A stretch of 64,000 bases of DNA from Mytilus galloprovincialis (Eukaryota; Mollusca; Bivalvia; Mytilida; Mytilidae): positions 26,228,524 through 26,292,523 of the forward strand of contig NC_134845.1 of assembly GCF_965363235.1 (NCBI RefSeq). Reading direction: 5' to 3'. The notes beneath the pieces were generated by a model. That model was not told the origin of the DNA, did no database searches, and worked only from the letters and a program-made list of their open reading frames with translations. Position 1 is the stretch's first letter, and each line of letters begins with the position of its first letter. Below, piece after piece: positions 10,166-18,626 of this stretch. The position numbers were made by a program, and so were the translations under genes.

Positions 10166-12301
10166 TTAGATGGCCATGGGTGGCACACTAAGTGGTCTTC
10201 TAAGAGTATTCAGCACTGCCTGCCAAAACAAAGCTTCCCCTATGCCTTTCTTGTATCGAAGGTACGGTGTTGTATGTAACAAGGATCTTATACCACTGGT
10301 CATGTGGTACGCATCAATCGCCTTCAGCATGATTAGAACACATGCATCTTTTCCTTGACGACGTCTTCTTTCTTGAACATAGTCACACTCCCATTGGCAC
10401 CAATCGCTACTAGCAAAATCGTTACTCATTATGATCACAACTTTCCAAGATTTGTTCATATACTTGTCTATATTTTCTGTAATTGGGACTCCCGGATCGA
10501 ATTCACGATGATGAACACATAACTTAATTTGTTCATTTTCCAGTCGTTTGATGAACTCACTATGAACCCATTCCCTATCAGCATCGCAGTACACTACAAA
10601 AGCATGGAATTCAAAATCATCACGATTGTTTAGACGTAAATATCCCTGTTTTCGAAGACGATGCAGTCTCATAATATAGCAATAGTTCCTTATATAGGTA
10701 TGACCCTTATAAGCTAATAAAATTACAATGATCACCAAAATTGCAAATGAAGACAAAATTATTGCGATTACTATAAACGGATCAGATTGTTCGCAACTCT
10801 CTGGGGTTGGATTGTATTTAATAACTAATCGACCTCGCATTTCAGCAGGAAAATTACACGTGTACGCTCGTGGAAAATCTCGGGACAAGTCTACTTTTGT
10901 TGTTCGAATCCAGTTTCGGAACCACATGAGGTCACATGTACAAGTAAATGGATTCTTTGAAAGGTCCAATTGTTCTAGTTGGTGCAATATGTTTTCAGGT
11001 AAAGATGATTTGTTCAGTGCATGTATCAAATTATTTTTTAAGTTAATATACTTTATCCTACGCATATTAGCAAAAGTTTCTGGTGTCCATGAATTAATGA
11101 AATTTCCTTCAAGATTTATTTTCTCTAAGGATGTCAAACTTCTAAAAACGTTAGGATGAAGTTCTTTCAAACCTACCGCTTGTAAAATCAAATATTTCAA
11201 CTCTGCCAAATGGGCAAACATCAGACCTGGTTTATTTTTGTCAGATGGCAGGTAGTTATTCGTTAAGTCTAATTGTTGTAATGACGGCGAGTGTCTAAAT
11301 ATATGTTCTGCATTAAACCTAGAGTTCTTGTCAAATCGGAAATTATTGTATCCAAAATGTAAACTGATTAATGACGTGCTGTTGAAAGCGGTAGGCTCTA
11401 TTGTTTTCAGCTGATAATTTAGTTGAAAGAAAATATATCTTAATTGTGGTAGTTCTGAAAAGGTATTATTCCTTAAAACAGTTAACCTATTGGCATCTAG
11501 ATTAATGCTTTGCAATGCTGGCAAACACTTGAAACATTTTGGATATAAATAAGGTAAAGCATTGCCTTCTAAATTCAGACTTCGAAGCTTCGGAACTTTG
11601 CTATTGTTCATTTTATCACAAAAGTTTGGAAAACGAACGATATCATTCCCCGAGAGAACAATTTTGTCAACCAATAATTTGACATTATCATCCAGAATTA
11701 AATATATGATATTATTTTTTGATAGATTGATTTTTTTTAAGTTTTTGAAATCAGTATACCAATTAGGGAACACGAATTCATTCAGTCCATTTTTTTCAAG
11801 CGATATGGATGTCACTTTTCGTAGACTGATTGCCTCAAAAACATCAAAAGGAAACGGTTTCCAATAGTTTCCATACAAATTAATGTTCTTGATACGCGTT
11901 GTATGAACGAAATTCAACGCATTTTTTAGACTGGTTACATTTAAATGTTTTTCCTCCGCAATTTCCAATGATTTTAAAGAAATAAAATCCACAAAAACGT
12001 CATTTTTAATATATTTTATAGAATTTCCGATCAATTTGAACTTAATGATATTATTTTTGGTAATGTTTGATAGAAACCATCTAGAAAAATTGACATCACT
12101 GAAATTGTTATGGTTTAATTCAAATTGTTCAACAAATCTCGGGACGTTTGGAACGTAGTCGAGTCCTGTGCAGGTCGCGTTTTTCTGTTTCTTGTTACAC
12201 GTGCAGTGTGATTTGAAACACAATTCGTTCGTTGTGTTTATTCGTATATTCACTGTCTGCAGAACTGATCCAAATAAAAACATTAAATGAATGTGCCTCA
12301 T
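10166..12301 (-). CDS. Toll-like receptor, copy 1 (single-exon, LRR-TM-TIR)
   Basis: Transmembrane pattern-recognition receptor of 711 residues encoded without introns. In order it has a hydrophobic N-terminal signal region, a cysteine-bearing LRR N-cap (CxxxCxC pattern near residues 28-45), a run of leucine-rich repeats with repeated LxxLxLxxNxF spacing, one C-terminal cysteine cap (CTCDLMWFRNW), a transmembrane helix at about 507-531 and a TIR domain from about 561. TIR box 1 reads FHAFVVYCDAD. Box 2 is REFDPG, so the BB-loop proline is present. The box 3 FW sits near the C-terminus. A single C-terminal cysteine cluster suggests the vertebrate-like single-cluster TLR class. The known family role is ligand sensing and MyD88-type TIR signalling; the ligand cannot be read from sequence. 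The frame is open six bases further upstream at a GTG codon, but the first ATG is at 12301-12299, so I start there. It is a tandem paralogue of the gene at 18627-20774. Confidence 0.93.
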   Translation of the reverse strand: MRHIHLMFLFGSVLQTVNIRINTTNELCFKSHCTCNKKQKNATCTGLDYVPNVPRFVEQFELNHNNFSDVNFSRWFLSNITKNNIIKFKLIGNSIKYIKNDVFVDFISLKSLEIAEEKHLNVTSLKNALNFVHTTRIKNINLYGNYWKPFPFDVFEAISLRKVTSISLEKNGLNEFVFPNWYTDFKNLKKINLSKNNIIYLILDDNVKLLVDKIVLSGNDIVRFPNFCDKMNNSKVPKLRSLNLEGNALPYLYPKCFKCLPALQSINLDANRLTVLRNNTFSELPQLRYIFFQLNYQLKTIEPTAFNSTSLISLHFGYNNFRFDKNSRFNAEHIFRHSPSLQQLDLTNNYLPSDKNKPGLMFAHLAELKYLILQAVGLKELHPNVFRSLTSLEKINLEGNFINSWTPETFANMRRIKYINLKNNLIHALNKSSLPENILHQLEQLDLSKNPFTCTCDLMWFRNWIRTTKVDLSRDFPRAYTCNFPAEMRGRLVIKYNPTPESCEQSDPFIVIAIILSSFAILVIIVILLAYKGHTYIRNYCYIMRLHRLRKQGYLRLNNRDDFEFHAFVVYCDADREWVHSEFIKRLENEQIKLCVHHREFDPGVPITENIDKYMNKSWKVVIIMSNDFASSDWCQWECDYVQERRRRQGKDACVLIMLKAIDAYHMTSGIRSLLHTTPYLRYKKGIGEALFWQAVLNTLRRPLSVPPMAI

Positions 12302-12321
12302 GTTCACGTGTTCTCAAAACA

Positions 12322-12335
12322 ATCTGAAAGCAAAC
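12322..12335 (-). promoter_or_regulatory. Conserved splice-acceptor-like site before TLR copy 1 ATG
   Basis: On the minus strand TGTTTGCTTTCAG/ATT stands about 22 bases before the ATG. The same string precedes the ATG of TLR copy 2 (20796-20809), inside otherwise diverged DNA. It would make the coding exon the second exon, with a 5' UTR intron. Seen in sequence; splicing itself is inference. Confidence 0.4.
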
Positions 12336-12410
12336 ATGGTCATATATATCTGTAGCAATTGAAATGTAAAAGTATGTTGCGCTGTTTCGACAATGTCAAA
12401 AGTAGCAAAG

Positions 12411-12419
12411 TTTTATATA
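12411..12419 (-). promoter_or_regulatory. Possible TATA box of TLR copy 1
   Basis: TATATAAAA on the minus strand lies about 110 bases upstream of the ATG of copy 1. It is not present in copy 2, whose upstream DNA is deleted or replaced at this point. AT-rich DNA gives such matches by chance, and the nearby acceptor-like site argues for a more distant start. Confidence 0.2.
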
Positions 12420-13011
12420 GAACTCAGAAAATCACACTTAAACAAATCGTGGTATTTATCAGATACCAATTGCGATGCTCACACAACAATCACGCATGTA
12501 GTTGGACTTCTAAATAATTGGACAAAATGTGTTTGAAGTAAATACTAAAGGAAGTGTCATGAATAAATGGCCTATACATAGGTGGTTGGTATTTGCGATT
12601 TAATGAAATTTTGTATGCACTGAGGACTATTTGAATTGTATTTGAAAATCAAACGATGTAGCGCTAGCATTTTTGCATATACTTCCAGAGATATAAAATC
12701 AATTTATATTCAAAATATTGCATATCTGAATAGAAAACACGAAACCTAGGATAATTTTTTTTTAATTGCACTTTGAATTTGTATTATTCGAAAAATGGTC
12801 TTTCAAATCTTGAATCAAGTACTTGGTTCCGAAAAAAATATATCATTTTACATACAAAACAAATCTGCCATAATGATCAACTGATTTTAAGGACTGATCT
12901 TAGTCAAAGAATTTCCATAATTACATTCAAATGTTTGTAACAAGTGCCAAAAGTCTGAATTGTTACCTCATTTCTAGAAATTGGAACAATTCCAAATAGC
13001 AAGGGCAATTT

Positions 13012-13158
13012 GCTTTACGTTTATTCATTAGTTTTCTATGTTGTGTTATGTGTACTATTGTTTGTCTGTTTGTCCTTTTCATGTTTAGCCATGGCGTTGT
13101 CAGTTTATTGTCGATTTATGAGTTTGACTGTCCCTCTGGTATCTTTCGTCCCTCTTTT
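13012..13158 (+). mobile_element. Penelope-like element, 3' tail of family A (5'-truncated)
   Basis: Contains TTAGTTTTCTATGTTGTGTT, TTTAGCCATGGCGTTGTCAG and ends CTTTCGTCCCTCTTTT, the tail found after the family A RT copies. Units 0 and 2 read directly CAATTTGTTGATGCAGAG at this place, so this copy inserted into unit 1 only. Short open frames across it are repeat by-products. Confidence 0.75.
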
Positions 13159-14777
13159 GTTGATGCAGAGATCGTCTCTTATTATCAAAATCCAATTATG
13201 CTAATGATAAACAATGGTAACACAACTAATTTGATTGTTGGTTGCTAATTACAAACGTCCAATTGCACAAAAAGTGATGTGACCACTTGCGTTAAAATAC
13301 CTAGTCAATGAATATGCATGCTATCAGTGATTCACCAATTACAGTTTACGGTCTGATTTGAAATATCCTATACACGCAAGAGAACGAAGAAAATATTTTG
13401 ATAATATCATACAAATATTTTAATGTACGAATAATTATTTTAAAGGGCTGTATTTTTTTCATTAATACCAAGCTAACAATTGAACATACGTACGGTTGGT
13501 TCTTGATACAACTTTCCCTCTTTTTATCTTTCATATACTGATGTGAATATCATTCTGAGGCAACAGGAAATAAATTAATGAAAATAAACGCTCAAACTTT
13601 AGAAAAATACTTCCTCGTATTAAGTGATAAAAAATTGTTAAAAAATAAAACACTTATTGTGTCTTTGTGAAAGATAGCAAAACGATCGATTTTCCCCCAT
13701 GTCCTTATTATTGGTTCAACAGATTTCCTGTAACATGGTAAATTCAAACTTCTAAAATTCAAAGTTCAAAGTTCAAAACAATCATAACACTTGGGTGTTT
13801 CCACCACCAAGAATAAACAGCCTGAATTTGAATTAGCACAACTTTTGGGATTATTTTGTTTTCAATATTATATTCATCTACATCATTGATTTGACCATTC
13901 AAATATCACAGTTTTAATTCTAGGGCCACTACTGAAACCTTAAATAAGATTGATATAATCATTCAATCTATTCAAAATATAGAACTTGGTTTAACTTAGT
14001 GTGACAAAATCCGAGGTTTATAATTTAATCAGATTGAATAATCATTTAGCTTCGTCCAAATACTTGTATGCATTTATGTATTACTGAAAAATTATAACAC
14101 CGGGGTTTTCGATATCGATTTATGGTATACTACTGTTGCCTTTATTTATTTCCAATTTGGAATAATGTATATTGTTTATTCTTACGTCGTTTGTGTTCTC
14201 TGTTCTATCATGGCCTATGCCGTTTGTGTTTTATTTATATTTGTAAAAGGCGCGTTAAACATCTCAAATGAATGGCTGACAGTCGTTCATTAAAAAAAAG
14301 CAATATACAAAAATCGAACTTCATATAATCAATAAAAGGCAAAGGAATTATATTACTAAGCTCACAATAGATTCAGAATAAAATTGTCAACTATAACGAA
14401 ATCTTTAATATTGCATTACAGAGACAATTGGAGAGCGAGAACGTTATGGAACAGCTGCATAGCTTCTATTGTATTCCGAATAGTACAACTAGATGCAATC
14501 ACTTAATCGCTGACAAAAGAAATATCTTATTTACATTTTCATATTACTGGATACAAATATTAACTTCACCGATTTTACATATTTTGAACCGGAGGACTTT
14601 AATTATATTATAACTAATGAATTAATTACAACCAGGAAATATGCATGTTTTTCATATATAAAGTGAAAATCATGATCTAGAGATTAATTGATACATTTAT
14701 TTCTTCATTAGTAAAAAAAACATATTGCAAGAAATAATATCACAAAAATAGTGAACTCCAAAGTCCATTATCAAATA
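13159..14777. other. Unit 1 upstream flank, paralogous to unit 0 and unit 2
   Basis: Non-coding, collinear with 595-4,268 (minus the insertion at 1780-3412) and 20,929-21,716. A 60-base stretch around 14,400-14,455 is repeated at 15,545-15,605. No gene seen; the frame at 14428-14613 has a diverged partner at 3917-4105, but frame and length are not kept. Confidence 0.6.
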
Positions 14778-15078
14778 ATTTAATTTTGGATGTAACCCGT
14801 CTTCTGATTGGCTGACGTTATTTTGTTATGAGCCCATAGACATAATTTAGTCATGTGACCGTGACGTCATCAACGTTTTTTCATGGTTTTCTACGGTTTA
14901 AAATGGAATTTAGAATTAAATTATAAGAAATGACTGTAATATTTTTTCTGTCTATTCGAAATAACATAAAAAATGTGGTGCACACTGTTAAATAACCCGC
15001 TACGCGCGTTATCCAGTGTGCACCAAATTTTTAATGTTATTTATTCATAGACAGAAAAAAATATTACAGTCATTCATT
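14778..15078. mobile_element. About 300-bp insertion ending in a long palindrome
   Basis: Unit 0 reads TTATCAAATGGCAAAATG straight through, whereas unit 1 is interrupted between AAATA (14773-14777) and AAATA (15079-15083), a likely 5-bp duplication. The right half (14929-15074) is a near-perfect palindrome with arms of about 70 bases and tip CCCGCTACGCGCG. No coding capacity. Confidence 0.6.
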
Positions 15079-15510
15079 AAATAGCAAAATCTTAAGCCAT
15101 CAACACATAAAATGAACGGATAACAACGTATTTGGTTGGTTTTCTCAGCAATCTAGTAAACGAACATATATGGCAATGGGCTATATTTAACAAAACCTTC
15201 GTCACTTCGAATTCGCGGTTTACAATTCTAACGAATTGTGGAGAATGAAAATCTAATAAACTTATTAATTGACAACAAAAGATTAGAACAATCTCTCATG
15301 TTCAATGAAGATGGAATGATCAATATACGAAGACCGTCTATAAAAAAAGAAAATTGGTTATTTTGATTGAGATAATTCAAGTTGTTTCATTAGAAAAAAG
15401 ATGCAGTTATAGATTCCTTAAGGCTTCCATGCAAAACAATGCATCATTGCGGCGTGTTTGCCAACAAATTGTCGCGAATTGTGTCATCTGCAATCATACC
15501 AAATTCTCTT

Positions 15511-15535
15511 TTTTTTTCTTTTTTTTTTTTTTTGC
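15511..15535. repeat. T-rich low-complexity run
   Basis: Near-pure T tract with single C interruptions; part of the unit 1 flank, shorter in unit 0. Confidence 0.8.
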
Positions 15536-15600
15536 TTCTTTAATATATCTTTAGTATTGCATTGCAGAGACAGTTGGAGAGTGAGAACGTTATGGAACAG

Positions 15601-15866
15601 CTGAGCTGATTGGCCATTATGACAAAAGTGTGTCAGAAATCATATCTGATATTCTTCCTCATTTATAATAACCTTCCATCATTACCGAACTGAACAAAGA
15701 AATAACACGACGGGTGCCGTATACGGTGTAGGAAATGCTTACCCTTCCTGATTTCACTCCCGGTTTTTAGTGGACTTCGTGTTGTTTCTTATTTATTATT
15801 TATAACTGTTGATGTAAATATCCTTTGGTTTTATGAGTCTTTGTTTACTCCTTGGTTTTGATTGTT
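15601..15866 (+). mobile_element. Penelope-like element, 3' end of a further family (D)
   Basis: Encodes a short C-terminal RT-like stretch (LIGHYDKSVSEIISDI, comparable with LVDRYGITVSQIISDI in family A) followed by a different tail (CACTCCCGGTTTTTAGTGGA). 5'-truncated and absent from the matching place in unit 0 (about 4,720-4,740). Confidence 0.55.
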
Positions 15867-16139
15867 ATTGTCTACAGCTTTACTTCAATAAAATACTAGT
15901 ATCACTCAGTAAGTGGCTGGATGGAAGCCAGACCCGGATTTAGTATTTAGCATTACAGGTGTATTGAAAAAGCAATCGTATCAGCAAACTAAGTTTACAC
16001 CAAAAACTCTTTTCAATTTTCATTTTTTTTTAAAAAAGGTTGGATTTATTTTTTCGATTTGTACTTTAATTCTTAATTGACAACAGTGAGTTATTTTTAC
16101 CTTACATTGTTATTGTATATGCAATAACTTTTATTATTC

Positions 16140-16660
16140 ATCGATGCATTAAAAAGAAGACACTGTGGAGTATACAAATATATGACATGCAGCAACGCAA
16201 AAACACAAAAAACAATCCATAGGTCAACAAACAAACAACCTCTAACAATAGACATGTACATACCTGAACAGAATTTCAAGATCTAAAATAAATCAAATAG
16301 AGACTACCAATGACCTGACAGTAATACCAAATTCTCAATTGACAAAATAAGATGTACACAAATCAAGCACAAACACATTTTCTGACTTGGGAGAAGCACA
16401 CGAAAAAGGACATGTTTCAGACTGGAAGTGTGTTTTATACATTATTAGATACCCTCCTCCAACTTAGCTTCTGTTAAATCTTGCTCAGTTGGACAATAAA
16501 AGATACAAAGAAGAAATGTATACATCTATTATCAAAACAATACAGGAAACACGCCTTGCTTTAATTATGATACCGATATTACATACAACAAGAAAATACA
16601 AAATAACAAAGTTAACACAATAATAATAGATACACAGACACAAAAGACAGTTATAGATTT
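16140..16660. other. 3' flank of TLR copy 2 (distal part)
   Basis: Collinear with 6,238-6,750 of unit 1. No gene seen. It ends where the TA-bounded PLE-C insertion begins. Confidence 0.6.
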
Positions 16661-16664
16661 ATAA

Positions 16665-16710
16665 ACAGTTATATATATATATATATATATATTTTTTTAG
16701 ATTTAAACAG

Positions 16711-16778
<68 letters not shown>

Positions 16779-16786
16779 CTGTTTAA
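16665..16786. repeat. (TA)n microsatellite with inverted arms
   Basis: Two TA runs separated by TTTTTTAGATTTAAACAG (about 16690-16708), whose inverse CTGTTTAAATCTAAAAAA follows the second run (16777-16794). The whole can fold into a hairpin with an all-TA stem top. Confidence 0.85.
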
Positions 16787-17827
16787 ATCTAAAAAAAGTA
16801 TTTTCTTCACCACCAGTCATGGCCTTCAGAAGACCTAAAAACATCCGTGACAAATTAGTGACATCTGTATTAACCAAGCAGCCTAATCCATCGCCCGGTT
16901 GCTACAAACAATGTGGTCGAAGGAATTGTTTGTGTTGTAAAGCTGCCAATACAAGCAGTTCTTTCATCAGCTCCGTTACTAATCAAAATTATACCATCTA
17001 CTCTAATTCCAACTGTAAAACGGAGAACTCAATTTATATATTAACATGTGACACTTGTGGCATTCAGTATGTGGGAGAAACAATGGACAAATTTAATATT
17101 CGGCTCAATAACCATCGTTTATCGTACAAAACCAACAAAAACTGTCCTCTCACAAGACATCTTCGTTCAACGAAACATCCTTTTGATAATGTCACTTTCC
17201 AAATTATAGAAGTCAACACCGAATGGGACACCACGGCGAGAAGGAGAAGAGAAAACTTTTGGATCCACCAACTCCACACTTTAGAACCTGATGGTCTTAA
17301 CGAAAAAGACGAAAAAAGATACAGGAAAGATAAAGAATAATTTAAAACAAAGCATCGTCCTTTTTATCCCGTAATATTGGCCAATGGACGTTGCTAACTT
17401 CAACTACCAATTATGTATTTTTAAGGTAGCTAAATCCAAGTGCAACATGTACATTGAGCTGCAAAATTTTCTTATTTTCAAGGCAGTTAATGCAAGAGGT
17501 CATATACATTGAGCTGCAAAATTTTCTTATTTTGAAGGCAGTTCAGTGCAACACAGACGTTGAGCTGCAAAAGTTTCTTATCATCTACATCCGATTTCAC
17601 CTGGATAGATGCACGCTTGATAAAGCTAGTTGGTCTAGCGAAATATTGCGTTTATTTTCATCATTTTGTAAATATTTAAACATTCTTATATTTACATACT
17701 AAATAGTGTGTTAAAATTACATTGTTAGGCAATCTATAATTTTATTTGTGTAATTGAATTAATCTCTGTACTGATTAATCCACACTCCCATAGATTTGTA
17801 TGTCATGTGCTGCTATTTATAGGCACT

Positions 17828-17893
<66 letters not shown>
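17828..17893. repeat. (TA)n microsatellite at the 3' border of PLE-C
   Basis: Over 30 TA units directly after the PLE-C end GCTATTTATAGGCACTTATA; single-copy DNA paralogous to unit 1 resumes just after it. Confidence 0.9.
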
Positions 17894-17895
<2 letters not shown>

Positions 17896-17897
<2 letters not shown>

Positions 17898-18626
17898 AAA
17901 ATGCAATACACGGAAATGCGTTGCCCTGTGATATCGGTATAACAGGAAACAAATCACAAAGTAAAAGTACAATTTTTTTTAAAATAAATCGTACCAAGGA
18001 ATGCTCCTAGTTTTGGAAAACATACTAGAAGAACTTAATTTTTCTGTTACGATAGAAATCATGGTATATGGGTGATATATCGCCAATTGAAAACCTAAGC
18101 AATCATACTTTTTTAATTCTCGCAGCGTTCTTAATCTTTTAACCAAAGTTTAAGTTCATACAAATTATGTACTAGTATATCCTAAATTATGAACGCATCT
18201 CATTTTATATGCAAATTTTCAACTAATGCTTAAAGTCTTTTAGTGAAACAATGCCTGTCAGAGGTCAACTAATACTTCAAATAATCTCTGATGTTTATTT
18301 CATACAGAAATCTTATGAACATTACTAGTACTGGTTGACAGTTTTTTGGTCAATATAAAAAAAAATCCCAATTTTAAAGGTAAAATGTAAAATGAAACGT
18401 TGTAGTTTTATCTTAAACTGTAAAACAACAGTGAATATGTATTTACTTACAAAATACCAGACTCATTACTAAATGACAACAGTATATTATAAATGATATC
18501 AATAAAACAAATCTGTTACGTACAAAATGTTAATGTTAATGTTTAAGGAGTCAAAGGAACGTGTTATTCACGGAATTAGAAATTAACAACAGAAGATGAA
18601 AAGTTGTTACATTTTCCATGAACATA
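17896..18626. other. 3' flank of TLR copy 2 (proximal part)
   Basis: Collinear with 6,765-7,357 and 10,082-10,165 of unit 1. It holds the uninterrupted target site (GTTTAAGGAGTCAAAGG, from about 18,541) into which two elements inserted in unit 1. No gene seen. Confidence 0.65.

Larger units (their letters stand above)
12302..13011. other. Upstream DNA of TLR copy 1
   Basis: No gene. Contains the acceptor-like and TATA-like sites noted separately. Unit 2 lacks most of 12,370-12,920, so the two TLR copies do not share their immediate upstream DNA beyond about 50 bases. Confidence 0.5.
16663..17895 (+). mobile_element. Penelope-like element, family C, GIY-YIG endonuclease end, bounded by TA repeats
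   Basis: A 5'-truncated Penelope-like retroelement, about 1.2 kb, lying between two (TA)n runs (16665-16786 and 17828-17893). Its open frame at 16819-17340 (173 residues) carries the linker AFRRPKNIRDKL, a cysteine cluster (CYKQCGRRNCLCC) and a GIY-YIG nuclease core: SIYILTCDTCGIQYVGE, then R in NIRLNNHR and the metal-binding E in ENFWIHQL. Family knowledge: PLEs join an RT to a C-terminal GIY-YIG endonuclease. The RT part is absent here. Unit 1 shows the empty site at about 6,745-6,760 (GTTATACAGTTATATAATG). A second copy lies at 43367-44060. Confidence 0.8.

Noticed and set aside
10728-11159. Plus-strand open frame of 143 codons inside TLR copy 1, with a partner at 19273-19620 in copy 2
   Set aside because: It is antisense to the conserved LRR/transmembrane coding region; its apparent conservation comes from the receptor. 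It has no family signature of its own.
16659-16877. Open frame with alternating Ile-Tyr
   Set aside because: Translation of a TA microsatellite.
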